DNA from: Saccharomycopsis fibuligera x Saccharomycopsis cf. fibuligera
Lineage: Eukaryota; Ascomycota; Saccharomycetes; Ascoideales; Saccharomycopsidaceae
Reading direction: 5' to 3'
DNA length: 64,000 nucleotides
NCBI GenBank assembly: GCA_001936135.1
Contig: CP012818.1
Coordinates: forward strand, 310,001-374,000
Shown: piece after piece, positions 9,324-20,815 of the stretch
Numbering within the stretch: the stretch's first letter is position 1
Layout of the letters: the number at the start of each line of letters is the position of its first letter
Position numbers and translations under genes: made by a program
The notes under the pieces: model-generated
Seen by the model: only the letters and a program-made list of their open reading frames with translations
Told to the model about the DNA's origin: nothing
Database searches by the model: none

Positions 9324-9395
9324 GAACTTTCTAGAAATTCTAGAATATGTGCCAGGACAGGCTTCTCCCTGGAGAGTTGCTACCATGGAATCTTC
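9324..9395 (+). promoter_or_regulatory. Heat-shock elements upstream of the Hsp70 gene
   Basis: Alternating GAA/TTC units form a cluster at 9324-9345: GAA, TTC, GAA, TTC, GAA with 2, 2, 1 and 2 base spacers. A further GAA-nn-TTC pair lies at 9388-9395. This is the binding pattern of the trimeric factor Hsf1. The cluster lies about 260-285 bp before the start codon, which fits heat induction of an SSA-type gene. Confidence 0.7.
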
Positions 9396-9607
9396 TAGCA
9401 AAAACATGTCAAATGATCAGAATACCTTGTTCGAGATTTCTCAAATATATAAGAGATATTGCTCGCCCCCTTTGCTCAGCATAATGGTTTTTCTTCTTTT
9501 TTTCGTAATTTTTTTGAATTATTTTATCTTTACAACTGTACAATTAACTCTACTCAATCTACAAGAGTGAAATTTATTTTTATTTAAGTACACAAACAAC
9601 ATCAAAT

Positions 9608-11572
9608 ATGTCTAAAGCTGTCGGAATTGATTTAGGTACTACCTACTCCTGTGTTGCACACTTCACAAACGATAGAGTTGAAATTATTGCCAATGACCAA
9701 GGTAACAGAACCACTCCATCTTATGTTGCCTTCACTGATACCGAGCGTTTGATTGGTGATGCTGCAAAGAACCAAGCTGCTATGAACCCACAAAATACTG
9801 TGTTTGACGCTAAGCGTTTGATTGGTAGAAAGTTTGATGATGAAGAAGTGCAGAATGATGCTAAGCACTACCCTTACAAGATCATTAATGAAGGCGGGAA
9901 ACCAAAGATTCAAGTTGAATACAAGGGCGAAACCAAAACTTTTACTCCAGAAGAAATTTCTTCTATGGTTTTGACCAAGATGAAAGAAACCGCTGAAGGT
10001 TATTTGGGTGGTGAAGTTAAAGACGCTGTTGTTACTGTTCCTGCTTACTTCAACGATTCTCAAAGACAAGCTACTAAAGACGCAGGTTTGATTGCAGGTT
10101 TGAATGTTTTGCGTATCATTAACGAGCCAACCGCTGCTGCTATTGCTTACGGTTTGGACAAGAAGAGCAGTAGCACTGGTGAACAAAATGTCTTGATTTT
10201 CGATTTGGGTGGTGGTACCTTTGATGTCTCATTGTTGTCTATTGACGAGGGTATCTTCGAGGTTAAAGCTACCGCTGGTGATACTCACTTGGGTGGTGAA
10301 GATTTTGACTCCAAATTGATGAACCACTTTATTCAGGAATTTAAAAGAAAAAACAAGAAGGATATTTCTGGTAACCAAAGAGCTTTGAGAAGATTGAGAA
10401 CTGCTTGTGAAAGAGCAAAGAGAACTTTGTCTTCTTCCACTCAAACTTCTATTGAAATTGATTCTTTGTTTGAAGGTATTGACTTTTACACCTCTATCAC
10501 CAGAGCTAGATTTGAAGAATTGTGTGGTGACTTATTTAGATATACTATCGAACCAGTTGAAAAAGTCTTGAAGGACTCCAAGATTGACAAAGCTTCTGTC
10601 CATGAAATCGTTCTCGTTGGGGGTTCTACTAGAATTCCAAAGATCCAAAAATTGGTTTCTGACTTCTTCAACGGTAAGGAGCCAAGCAGATCTATTAACC
10701 CAGATGAAGCTGTTGCTTACGGTGCTGCTGTGCAAGCTGCTATTTTGACTGGCGACACTTCTTCAAAGACTCAAGATTTGTTGTTGTTGGATGTTGCTCC
10801 ATTGTCTATGGGTATCGAAACTGCTGGTGGTGTCATGACCAAATTGATTCCAAGAAACTCTACTATCCCAACCAAGAAATCCGAAACTTTCTCTACTTAT
10901 GCCGACAACCAGCCAGGTGTGTTGATTCAAGTCTACGAAGGTGAAAGAGCTAAGACTAAGGATAACAACTTGTTGGGTAAATTCGAATTGTCTGGTATTC
11001 CACCAGCCCCAAGAGGTGTTCCACAAATCGAAGTTACTTTTGATGTCGATGCTAACGGTATCTTGAACGTTTCTGCTGTTGAAAAAGGTACTGGTAAGAC
11101 CAACAAGATTACTATCACCAACGACAAGGGAAGATTGTCCAAGGAAGATATCGAAAGAATGGTTTCTGAAGCCGAAAAATTCAAAGAAGAGGATGCTAAG
11201 GAATCTGAACGTATCAATTCCAAGAACGGTCTTGAATCTTATGCTTACTCTTTAAAGAACACTATTGGCGAATCTGGCTTCAAGGAGAAAGTTAGTGAAG
11301 ATGAAGTTTCTAAATTGGAAAAAGAAGTCACTGAAGTCATCAACTGGTTGGACGAATCACAGTCTGCATCTACTGATGAATACAAGTCCAGACAAAAAGA
11401 ATTGGAAGAAGTTGCTAATCCAATAATGATGAAGTTCTACCAAGGTCAAGGTGGTGCCCCAGGAGGCGCTCCAGGAGGAGCTCCAGGCGGTTTCCCAGGC
11501 GGCGGTGCTGGTGGAGCTCCAGGCGGCGGTGCCGGAGGTGACAGTGGTCCAACCGTCGAAGAAGTAGATTAA
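9608..11572 (+). CDS. SSA2: Cytosolic Hsp70 chaperone (Ssa family)
   Basis: The 654-residue protein is a full-length Hsp70. It binds ATP through its N-terminal domain and unfolded polypeptides through its C-terminal domain, and helps in folding, translocation and stress survival. The start [15 protein letters not shown], the signature [14 protein letters not shown] near residue 200 and [15 protein letters not shown] near 340 are classic Hsp70 motifs. The nucleotide-binding domain covers about 1-385, the substrate-binding domain and helical lid about 390-610. A tail of GGAPGGAP repeats ends in EEVD, the TPR co-chaperone docking motif that marks cytosolic members. Codon use is strongly biased (TTG for Leu, AGA for Arg, GGT for Gly), as in highly expressed yeast genes. 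Heat-shock elements lie upstream. Which SSA paralogue it is cannot be settled from sequence alone. Confidence 0.96.
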   Translation: MSKAVGIDLGTTYSCVAHFTNDRVEIIANDQGNRTTPSYVAFTDTERLIGDAAKNQAAMNPQNTVFDAKRLIGRKFDDEEVQNDAKHYPYKIINEGGKPKIQVEYKGETKTFTPEEISSMVLTKMKETAEGYLGGEVKDAVVTVPAYFNDSQRQATKDAGLIAGLNVLRIINEPTAAAIAYGLDKKSSSTGEQNVLIFDLGGGTFDVSLLSIDEGIFEVKATAGDTHLGGEDFDSKLMNHFIQEFKRKNKKDISGNQRALRRLRTACERAKRTLSSSTQTSIEIDSLFEGIDFYTSITRARFEELCGDLFRYTIEPVEKVLKDSKIDKASVHEIVLVGGSTRIPKIQKLVSDFFNGKEPSRSINPDEAVAYGAAVQAAILTGDTSSKTQDLLLLDVAPLSMGIETAGGVMTKLIPRNSTIPTKKSETFSTYADNQPGVLIQVYEGERAKTKDNNLLGKFELSGIPPAPRGVPQIEVTFDVDANGILNVSAVEKGTGKTNKITITNDKGRLSKEDIERMVSEAEKFKEEDAKESERINSKNGLESYAYSLKNTIGESGFKEKVSEDEVSKLEKEVTEVINWLDESQSASTDEYKSRQKELEEVANPIMMKFYQGQGGAPGGAPGGAPGGFPGGGAGGAPGGGAGGDSGPTVEEVD

Positions 11573-12150
11573 ATGGCATAAATTGGTTTTATTTTGCTTT
11601 GCTTCTTTTGCTTCAAATTATTATTGTTTTTGGTAATGACCTGATTTTATGACTTTTTTTTTACTTTAGTTCTTTATCTTTTTTGTTTTGAATGGTAATT
11701 GGTGGTTTAATGAAAATTTTATTTTTCGTTTCTTGTAACTTTTAGCTTTATTAAATATGGAAAAATGGTATCTTAAAAATTAGTGCAACGTAGTTAAAAA
11801 ATCACCCTGACATAACATACATGCTTCCTAAGAACTAGTTGTTTTATAAAAAGACTGATAAATGCAATTAACACCAATAGTAAAAACAAAATGAACATAA
11901 AAAAGAAATGAAGGAAAAGAAGAACAATTATAAATGAAGTAATAGTAAAACAATAATTGTTTATTCTGTAATTCAATATACCATTTCTGGCAATGATTTA
12001 CTTTAATAAAGTAGCAAGAATCCAATTACATTATTCAAATGGAGATGAAGAGCAGTTTAATATTAATATTATCACCGATCATTTTCATTTACCATTTCTC
12101 ATTTTTTTAATAAAATGACAAGTTGTTATTTTTGTTGCCTCAAAGTTTTC

Positions 12151-12741
12151 TCATTTGGTGCTCTTGTTATATTTAGCCTTTCCAATGTCCAAAGGCACAT
12201 AATGATACTTGACCATGTGCTGTATTTGCTTCTTCATACTGAAAGAAAACAACACAATGAAGTAAACAACAAGAATTGGCCAAAAGACAGGCAAGTCCAA
12301 AAATTCAAAAAAACTTAAGATTAATGAAATCACAGTAGCCACTGTTGCTTTATGCCAGAATTTGAATTCTGGTAATCTTCTAATAAATGGTCTAAATTCA
12401 TCATCGGTAGCGCCATTTGATGCTATCCCACCGCTGGTTTTTTCCTCCTCGGTGAGACCTTCTTCAATAGATTCATCTCTGAGTTCCTGTTGTAAAGAAA
12501 CATCGAATTTAGGTTGCAAAAATTGGATAAAGAGGGATAGTAAATAGATGGCTAATGTGTAGCAGATAATGTACCAGCCTTGGGCAAGAACAATTCTTAG
12601 CAAAAAGAGAAAAAGTAATGCGCCGAAAGTAATCCATCTATAAGTGACAAATGGCGTTACTCTGTCAAGGTTCACTTGGTATAATGTTTTCACTCTGGTC
12701 CACTGGGCCACCGCTGGACTAGATTCGTCGAATGCTGGCAT
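12151..12741 (-). CDS. RER1: Rer1, ER-retrieval receptor of the early Golgi
   Basis: The 196-residue product is close to the 188 of S. cerevisiae Rer1, a Golgi membrane protein that recognises transmembrane segments of escaped ER proteins and returns them in COPI vesicles. The family core is visible: VTPFVTYRWITFGALLFLF, then VLAQGWYIICYTLAIYLL..FIQFLQPKFDVSL. A poorly conserved acidic loop carrying EEGLTEEEK follows. Then come the second membrane pair with RRLPEFKFWHKAT and a C-terminal end with YVPLDIGKAKY. Four membrane segments are apparent. The ATG at residue MPAFDESS is taken as the start; the frame extends upstream only from a TTG through an Asn repeat. It converges on the Hsp70 gene. 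Confidence 0.93.
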   Translation of the reverse strand: MPAFDESSPAVAQWTRVKTLYQVNLDRVTPFVTYRWITFGALLFLFLLRIVLAQGWYIICYTLAIYLLSLFIQFLQPKFDVSLQQELRDESIEEGLTEEEKTSGGIASNGATDDEFRPFIRRLPEFKFWHKATVATVISLILSFFEFLDLPVFWPILVVYFIVLFSFSMKKQIQHMVKYHYVPLDIGKAKYNKSTK

Positions 12742-15700
12742 TTGTATGGGCGTATTAATATTGTTATTATTGTTATTATTGAAGTTGATTGATTTGATAA
12801 GTTGAGCGCTCAAAAGATGTGTATGTTATGCTGTGAATGAACGCTAATTTACTTTCAATCAGAGCAGTTGCTATGATGTTAAATTTAACAAATGTTTATC
12901 TCAATTGCGACCCACTTGAACAAATCTACAAGATTTTTTTTGATTTGTATTTTTTTGCCCCGTCTCGTTGATTTTCCAGTTTGTCAGTTGAGCAGCACCA
13001 AAATGAAGAAAAAACGAGAAAGCTCAGCCCAGAGGGGGTCCAAAAACGTGATATAGGCATGATGTATCAGGTGACACAATATATTGTATGCAGAAGCGGA
13101 GGTTGCAGTAAAGAACAAGAAGAGGAGGAGCAGTTATGGATCAATTGAAAGATTACAATACAGTGAGGAAACGCAAAGTTTTTCAAGTGTTTTGCAAACT
13201 GGTAAAAAAAAAAAAGTCAAGCTTTTAAATGTCATTATTAATATCTACAGTTGTACCTGTTATTTGTGTCTAATGGTTTAAAATTGAGAATTGAAATCTG
13301 AATATGCAGTGTAAGTGGAGGGCGTTTTATTGATTTACCAGAGATTACTCAAAGTTTGGTAAAATCTTGGGATTTCATTTTTATTATTGTTCGTATCGAC
13401 TCTTATGCATATTTTATTTAAGCATATCGCCACTCGGCTAGAACACCCTTCTAATTATATTTTTTTGCACCTGTGCATGTTAACAGTACTGCTTAAATAG
13501 CTGTGGACAAAAGTATCTGATGTACATCGGAAAAGTTCAGATTGTATATCCTTTAGTTCTTCAAGCAATTACTTATTTAAATTAGGCTGTAAAGCAACAT
13601 TTTAAGTCATTTTAATACACCGATATCGTTTCGAAAAAAGTAATTGCTAGATATCATGTCTAATTTATGCCTCAAATCTTATTATCAGAAGGGAATACAA
13701 TAGGTCCATTCAGTCACTTTGAGGCACCTCTGCCATCGTACCCAGCCACAATATTTTTACGGCATTCTTAAGTGGTAATAGTAAGCCATAGTTTTCCATA
13801 ACATCTCTGGTTATTGCTCTTTGGTACTGCTTTACCCATGAAGCGGTATTCCCATCGTTTAGTATACATACACGCGTGTGCGGTGAATGGGCGTCTTTTT
13901 GTTTTTTTTGCTCCTACTTGGCCAATGGCTTTTGATATCCATATCACGACCTATATCATATTAGCCTTAGCACCAAGATTTTTTTTTTTGTTTTAGCCCT
14001 GTAGCAAATTTCTTGTAATTTATGACACATTGTCGCTTGATTCGTTTTTGGCAGAAGATAGGATGATTATCTCCAAATTCTTGGTTTTTAACAAAATCAC
14101 CTATTTCAACAGAAGTTAAAAGGATACCTCAAATTATCATTCTAGCATTGTATAAAACCAGTGTCATTTTTTCAAAATTCTAAAATGACATGTTACAAAA
14201 CCTCATCCGCTACCAATAGTTACATACTAATTACTATGATTTGCGATATGTTCCTCTAATTACCCTTTTTGGCATTTCGCTATTACAAGGATCCTTAAAA
14301 TTTTAATTTCAACACTCCAATTAGCAAAAATCAGTATAGTTTGAGGCAAAACATCTTGAAAATTGCACAGGCTGCTATAAATATCCCTGTTGTTATGGTA
14401 TCTGAATTGTTTGACAAAATAAAGCAATATGGTTTTCACTTTACATTTCATTGCACCACTTAGAACAGGAAAATAAGCACAATAGTATTTTGAAAATAGT
14501 ATATGCGAAGTCAAATTTTCAGCGCATATCATTCGACTGAGTTATGCCATAGAGTATTGTTGATAGACAATATAATTTGGAGTGCAGTAGACATGAAATA
14601 CAGGATATTTATGTTCAAGTAACTTAGAGATGGGATTGGTTTGAGATGGAAAGATTATTATTTGTATGCTGTGTGGCATTGCCACGTGATGCCATAGCTT
14701 CTCATATTAGAAAAGCAGTTTCTACCTTTCAATGTTTAAAATTAATTAAATCTAGTAACCATCGAAAGAACTGAAGTTGGTGACTTTTGTGTATATGCCT
14801 AACTACCAATTCAACTGTTCATGGAATAATTATTTGCGATATTACGAGTATGCTGCCCGGGTTGCTGAATTCAGCACAAAAAACCTGAATTTGTCTTGGT
14901 GTTATTTTGAGGATCTTTTTTATGATCTATACTTTCCCCATATGGATGTAACTGCATCAGAAAGCAATTTACTAAAGGCCAAGGAAATCTAAATAGATTA
15001 TCAAATCAACTTATCAGAACACCGTGATTGCGGCCGTACAGAGGAAACATAGGATACTGCTACAATTGTAATATCAGATGCTCCACAAATGCATCAAGAC
15101 ATCAATCACGCACATATAATATAATTTAACATAATATACGTGAATTTACAATAATATAATTATTGTTCATACAGCTTTTTAACCAAAAATTGTTCACGTA
15201 CGACGCATCCCACTGCAACCCTGCGGTCCGAAAAAATCCCAAAGAAAACTGAAACCACAACAATGCTTCATTATGTACGTATATGCAGAACGCAACAATG
15301 CAAAAGCAGAAAAAACGAATTTATTTTTACGAACATTAGGATGAAATCAAGTGGGGCACTACATGAGCTATATCACCGAGGAAAATTGCAAAAGGGACAA
15401 AAGGGATTTCTACAGTGCTAATGGTTATACTCGTGGTATCACAAGGAGACTTAAAAAAATTAAGGCCAGACATTTTTTCTAGTAAGAGCTGTTAGCTAGA
15501 AAGTGGTAATGTAGGGCTTAGAGAAGAAGCCTTTGCGCTTAATGCTGTTATTACCATGGTGAATGCAGCGGTGCTATAGACTGGTCAGTGGTATTTCCAG
15601 ATATTATGTAGTGACATTCATGGTGCTGAAGCTAGCGCACGCTTGTGAAATCTTTGCATTTCTTATACCTACATTATTCTCATGCTAGTACATGGATGGA

Positions 15701-16033
15701 CTGAATGTATGCTGGTTCCTTACTTAAAGACAAATTTGCAGTTGCTGGCTACTTACAGATTTGAGCTCCACTTAATTTCTTTGTTTTTAGTGCATTGCCC
15801 TTAAACTGTTCCAAAACACCTCCCAGAAATATCATATTTTCCTCATTGTGTATTCAAAAGAAGCTAAAATTGGAGTATTCTAACTTATCCTCGGATCTTA
15901 CTTAGTATAAATATTAACGTAGCTTCCACTTTATTCCACGGAGGTAATTCAAAATACTTGCCTCAACCAAAAGTAAAATCTTATCAAACTCACAATATTA
16001 CTATACAACCACTTGCAAAGGTTACCCATAAAC
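12742..16033. other. Long 3.3 kb intergenic region upstream of a zinc-finger gene
   Basis: It separates the divergent RER1 and the zinc-finger gene. No convincing coding frame was found: frames of 60-90 codons near 13084, 13814, 14260 and 14777 lack domain features, and the last opens with TTG. A sequence ATCACGTG (minus strand, near 14692-14700), a possible Cbf1/bHLH site, is present. Unusually long upstream regions are common for morphology and stress regulators in Candida-type yeasts, so this may be an extended promoter, possibly with a long 5' leader. I see no RNA gene in it. Confidence 0.4.
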
Positions 16034-17281
16034 ATGAGCTCTCAACTACAACAAGTTAATTTCTATCACCAGCACACCCCAAGAGATGCTAACAATGAGC
16101 CTCAAGCTTATGATCAGTACGTAACTGATTCCACTCCAAAAAAATTGCCATCAATAGATGCTGCAACTTCTTCTGGTTATGCCACGCCACGTACAACCAT
16201 AAACTATACTTACGGTGACTCAAAGTCTTACGACTTGCAACCTCAACAGCAGCAACAAGAATCTCCTATCAGACGATCGCAAGAATCTGCATCCCCTTCC
16301 TCATCTTCCGTTAAATTGCCTTCTTTCAATACTTTACTTAAATCAATAAAATTAGACTACACTCAAACGACCTTGTCGTTTGATACTCCATTGATGAACT
16401 CTTTACAGTTAGAGAATTCTGGCTTCAGAGCATTGCAAAACAGTGCGTATTCCAGTCCTAGTGTTAGCAAATACACAACTTCTGAAAATTCCACCTTTAA
16501 TGGGGCTTACAACTACAGCAAGCTTCAGCTTGAAAGCCCATATAGCGTCAAGCCGCAACAGCAACAGAGACAATCTTCCCCTTCAAGAAGCAGTTCGCCA
16601 CTAAACTACCAACAGCCAACATCTGCAGCTCAACTTCTTGCACCAGCTCCAAGCATAGTTGGTCATAAAGAACCTGAACAGTCACCATTACAATTTCAAC
16701 ATGAGAAGTTCTCTTCTATTGTTGCTTCTCAGCCTCAGTTCACTTTTCAACACCCACAAGCTCACGCACCACCACACCCAATGATACAGCTTCAACAGCA
16801 ACAGCAACAAGTCTCATCTCATCAACAACGCCTTCAGCAACAACCACACAGGGGCGTTTCACAGATAGCTCAAGTCATAAGTGACAACGAGTTCTATCAA
16901 AGAAAAATGTCTGACAAGAGATTCATTTGCAAGATTTGCTCCAGAGGATTCAACACTGCCGGTAATCTATCAAGACACAAGAAAGTGCATACCGGCGAAA
17001 AAAAATACAAGTGCCATTATCCAGGATGTGAGTCCAAGTTTGCAAGAAGCGACAGTTGTATGCAACACTACAGAACCCATGCTAATGAAAATGGTTATAC
17101 TTCTAGAAGATTCAAAAGATTAAGAACCTCCAGTGACCTGAGAAGCGATTCAGAAGAGCCAAAAACTGATTCAGAACAAAGCGAAGAGCATGAACAAAAG
17201 CAAAAAAATTTGGAAGAAACAGAACTTGCCTCTGCTGCAGGCCAGCAGAAGAAAGTAAAGCTTAGTGCTTTAGTTTGTTAA
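16034..17281 (+). CDS. C2H2 zinc-finger transcription factor, Nrg1/Nrg2-like
   Basis: The 415-residue protein has a long Gln/Ser/Pro-rich N-terminal part with several poly-Gln runs and two adjacent C2H2 fingers near the C-terminus. The first uses C299, C302, H315 and H319; the second C327, C332, H345 and H349; they are joined by the HTGEKK linker. CKICSRGF in the first finger and CMQHYRTH in the second resemble the yeast Nrg repressors, which act with Tup1-Ssn6 on glucose, filamentation and stress genes. The first finger's TAGNLSRHKKVH differs from the TSGHLARHNRIH of canonical Nrg1, so a paralogue or another regulator is possible. An acidic Glu/Ser tail follows. The start is set at MSSQLQQ; seven residues upstream would require a TTG start. 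Confidence 0.8.
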   Translation: MSSQLQQVNFYHQHTPRDANNEPQAYDQYVTDSTPKKLPSIDAATSSGYATPRTTINYTYGDSKSYDLQPQQQQQESPIRRSQESASPSSSSVKLPSFNTLLKSIKLDYTQTTLSFDTPLMNSLQLENSGFRALQNSAYSSPSVSKYTTSENSTFNGAYNYSKLQLESPYSVKPQQQQRQSSPSRSSSPLNYQQPTSAAQLLAPAPSIVGHKEPEQSPLQFQHEKFSSIVASQPQFTFQHPQAHAPPHPMIQLQQQQQQVSSHQQRLQQQPHRGVSQIAQVISDNEFYQRKMSDKRFICKICSRGFNTAGNLSRHKKVHTGEKKYKCHYPGCESKFARSDSCMQHYRTHANENGYTSRRFKRLRTSSDLRSDSEEPKTDSEQSEEHEQKQKNLEETELASAAGQQKKVKLSALVC

Positions 17282-17408
17282 ATTTACTAATTTTCTACAA
17301 AAAATGTTAATTTCCATTCTTTTACTTCTTGACCAAGGCTCATCTGCTATCATTAATAATGCTCCGCCTTTTGTTTTTGCATGTTTTTTGTTTTATTCTA
17401 TATTTTTT

Positions 17409-17410
<2 letters not shown>

Positions 17411-17444
<34 letters not shown>
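17411..17444 (+). repeat. Poly-T tract of about 34
   Basis: A T run about 130 bp past the stop of the zinc-finger gene, probably in its 3' untranslated region. Confidence 0.9.
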
Positions 17445-17446
<2 letters not shown>

Positions 17447-19025
17447 CATTTGCACTTCTGTTTTGTTCTGCAGCACCTATTTCTATAATCTCGCACACTT
17501 TATTTTGTGGACAGTATGAGCTGGCTCTTGCTTTCTTACAATGGTGCTCGCATCGCTATTAATATTTATCTACTTATTCTTTACCATTCATATATGTTAC
17601 GTATAGATTCCTTTTATTTTATTTTATTAGTTTTTGAAAATTAAAGCCTATTTTCATTCACACAAGTTTTTCAGCTGTAAACTAGTATCAAAGCGCCTCA
17701 GTCCATTCTTAGCTAGTTACTTGTAACAAGCTAATAAATATCCAACAATACAAACAGAGAAACGTACATTGAACAAAATAGAAAGTTACGTTGATCTCGT
17801 AAAATGTTAATTACGATAAAACTTAAAATCTGTATGCGGACTTGTAAATCTTCATGTACTACTCATCTAGTACAGACGTAGTTTCCAAAGATAACCTCCC
17901 TTACATTACAATTTGCAATAGCATGGACACGCAGATCATCTGGAGATGAGCCGGCTAAATGTCGGTCAATAATTGTCAAAAGATATGGGTTATATGTAAA
18001 GTAAGGTTGATAATAATTAAAACAGTGACTATTAACAAAGCAAATAAATGAACACTAGTAATTTTTTAGCATTTACTGATGGTCAAAAATAAAAATGTAG
18101 TGCTGGCCATATATTGTCCTTTCTATGGGTTTTTAAGCTGAAACAAATTTAGGCTGAAATGCAGAGGTTGGGGCCAAAAAGGTGAAACGGAAGGCAGCAG
18201 CAGCAGCGGCAGCAGCGGCAGCCCGAAATAATAAGTACCTAGATGATTACAAGGTGGGAGTGTTGCAATGAATGGTGCTATTATGTGGATAGCATTAGCT
18301 TGAAGTCTTCAGGATATGCAGTAGTAAACATATGATAATGCTAAAATCTTGATATTCCTCTCGTATGTCTGCACGGATAAATCATGGTTTCCTGCATGTC
18401 TAACCGCAGCGCACACTTTTTTTTATCCTTTTATTTTTATTTTCTCTTTTTTTTGTTACTTGGGTATACTTGCTGACAATACTGTAGAAGGTAAAAGGAA
18501 TTCCAGTAATAGAACAAAGAAGGGAGAAGAATTATGAAACATGGTCAGACAAGGTGGAGATAATATGCCTTTATTGAAATTTTTTAGGAATGGAGGTAAT
18601 TCAAATAACTAAAACAAGTTGAAAAAACTATCTAAAACTATGAAACTATGGCTTGCTACTAATGGTAGGGGCATAAAGAATCTCTGGTCTAGGGACAAAA
18701 ACAAGATAAAATTAAATGTTTAAAGTATACATACTTCTTTTGTACGACGCCTAATATCAAAAAATTACCTTTTTCATTGTCAGTGTCAGTATTCGATATT
18801 TCGGGCTGGCGATAGTATGTAGTTTCGTTGCACTTGTTCCCAAAGTTCGCACATGGAGTCGTAAATAAATACAGTGAATATCCACATACTGCGGCTGTAA
18901 CTCATGCTACTGTTATTAGTTAATGGTTGAAAACATGCTGCCCTTTAGAATAAATCAGTTGGCGCATTGTCAACATTCTATTAGTAGCAGTCTCCAATTC
19001 ATCTTGGTGTTGGTGCTAACTTTAC

Positions 19026-19109
19026 CATCATTACAAGCGCCACCAGGAGTATAAAACCCACAAAGCGGACTGAAGTAGTTGGGCTTACTGTCTCTGGTTT
19101 AGCAGACAT
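19026..19109 (-). CDS. Possible first exon of a small spliced membrane protein
   Basis: The frame opens at ATG with MSAKPETVSPTT and runs into a strongly hydrophobic segment VRFVGFILLVALVMM. It then meets a possible 5' splice site GTAAAGT at 19025; unspliced, it stops after 36 residues. About 100 bases further, on the minus strand, lies an 'actaataacag'-like branch/acceptor patch. Beyond it is a stretch of over 100 bases open in more than one frame, ending at another possible donor (ggtaattt, near 18770) and acceptor (ccctag, near 18690). None of the possible products matches a family I know, and I cannot choose the downstream frame. It may equally be an unspliced 36-residue protein or nothing. 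Confidence 0.2.
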
Positions 19110-19551
19110 GTCACAAATAAAAATAAAAAAATGTGTCGCTCGCACAAAGAACTGATAAATACAGTACTTGACAGTACTATCTACATTCACAAAAGAGTTC
19201 TGTTGCAACAAAAATTTCTGTCCATATTTTTCAATAGTAGGGAAAAGGAAATATCACGACAGAAACACATATGCATGCTTATTCCTGCATGATAATCCCC
19301 ACAGTAAACTTTAAGATACGGATCAAACCTGTTACGATGCAAAAGGTCCCACCATCGTCACACACCAATGACGCAAACATAACTATCAGCATAAATAAAC
19401 TTCACTTGCTTTCAAAGGCTGCCGATAAAAATAACTAATAACTACTCGAGTGATTCGCCTTTTTTTTCCAATTTAGCTATTGTGTTGACATTATTTATAA
19501 TCGAAAAGCACTAGTTTTTGATTGCTTCCACATCTTTTCTGGCATTTCATT

Positions 19552-20379
19552 ATGTTCATGTTACATCTTCCGCAAACATTGCAGTTCAAATTTCTCAGCA
19601 TGAATGCTTTCTCCGGAGAAAAATTGAACAAACTCTTTTTACTATTAGTTACCCTTTGTGTTATATTATTTTTGATATGTGGAATACTTTCCGGGTTCAA
19701 AGAAACACGTCGAATATTGAATATGCTTGACTACTTCCATCATAATTATCAAAACATTGGCCTGCAATCGCTACACGATGAAGATTTCGAACCACCTAGT
19801 GCAGCATGGTTTGCCAATCTGTACCAAAACAATCTTCAGGAAAAAAAGGTTAGGCAATTCAAAAAAAAATTTGACCTTTTGATTCCAGACATGGTTTTTG
19901 GTTCTTCAAAGTCACAGAAAAGTAATAAAACCCAGCCGGGATCTTCGTCCTCTTTTTCTTTCTCTGCAGCACTAAAGGCAGCATTCAGTAAGAAAGAAGT
20001 TGAGGTAAGAATAATCGCAATTCTATATGATAGGATGTCACCAATACTCCAAAAGTTTTTTCTGGCATTCAAAACAGGTAGCAATAATAAGGCATTCAAA
20101 GAAAACGAATTAGCATCATTTGGAAAACAGCAGCAGCACAAAGTTCAAAGCACAAACCGAACCTGTCCAATTTGCTTAGAGAAACTCATAACGGGAGGTT
20201 CTTTCATAAAAGAGCTTCCCTGTAAGCACTCCTATCATGTTGAATGCATCGAGCAGTGGTTGTTCCGGTACGACTATAGCTGCTGCAACGAGGTAAAATT
20301 CAGTTGCCCTTATTGTCGATTTGATGTTTCTTACTACGTTCACAGCAATTATGATAGAATTAAGTCGTCAAGTCATTGA
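19552..20379 (+). CDS. Membrane-anchored RING-H2 finger protein (probable E3 ubiquitin ligase)
   Basis: The protein is about 260-275 residues depending on the start; ATGs lie at 19552, 19558 and 19600, and I favour 19552 or 19600. Counted from 19600, one hydrophobic segment (KLFLLLVTLCVILFLICGIL) spans residues 12-31. The C-terminal RING begins CPICLEKL and continues LPCKHSYHVECIEQWL and CPYCRFD. These are the spaced Cys/His of a RING-H2 domain, though the loop before the last Cys pair is long (SCCNEVKFSC). The layout of one N-terminal anchor, a linker and a RING at the end is typical of membrane ubiquitin ligases that work with an E2 on membrane or secretory substrates. I cannot name the orthologue. 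It lies about 440 bp upstream of the U3 snoRNA gene. Confidence 0.75.
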   Translation: MFMLHLPQTLQFKFLSMNAFSGEKLNKLFLLLVTLCVILFLICGILSGFKETRRILNMLDYFHHNYQNIGLQSLHDEDFEPPSAAWFANLYQNNLQEKKVRQFKKKFDLLIPDMVFGSSKSQKSNKTQPGSSSSFSFSAALKAAFSKKEVEVRIIAILYDRMSPILQKFFLAFKTGSNNKAFKENELASFGKQQQHKVQSTNRTCPICLEKLITGGSFIKELPCKHSYHVECIEQWLFRYDYSCCNEVKFSCPYCRFDVSYYVHSNYDRIKSSSH

Positions 20380-20815
20380 TACAAATCTCAAACTGTTGAC
20401 GAGACGGACTTGCTGGTATACTATATGCTCCATGTCTTTGAATTTCTTTTTTTCCTTATTTATCAGCCGTATTTGTTGTTTCTCAGTTAATTATCAAATG
20501 ACGTCCCCCATTGATGAACGCAAATTCAGCTGTTATAATTCAAAATTTCCTCTCTGTCTCCAGTTAGCTCCTTCAATTGCTTGCCAAATTCGTCATGCAT
20601 GTTAAAACAGCAACAAATAAACTTCTAGAAAGTAATAGTTTGTCTTTGGTAGACCGGTCGACAACGCTAGACGTTGTACTGAGTAACAGCTATTACCCGC
20701 CTCAGATATACATTTACGGGTAACAGAAAATTTTCCATAGCATGAAACAAAAAACTATATAAGGAGTGCTAGTCCTCCATTTTTTTTTTTAGTTTTCTTC
20801 TTCTTTCCTTTCTTT

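Larger units (their letters stand above)
17282..19551. other. Intergenic region of about 2.3 kb
   Basis: It holds a poly-T tract (17411-17444) and a (CAG/CGG) repeat near 18193-18225 that would encode poly-Ala in one frame. On the minus strand near 18.6-19.1 kb is a patch that may be a small spliced gene (see separate entry). Nothing else is recognised. Confidence 0.4.

Noticed and set aside
12742-12813. N-terminal extension of RER1 with an Asn repeat
   Set aside because: It would need a TTG start; the ATG at 12741 gives the family's normal length.
12742-16033. Centromere
   Set aside because: The gap is gene-free but has no inverted repeats or other visible centromere sign; nothing in the sequence supports it.
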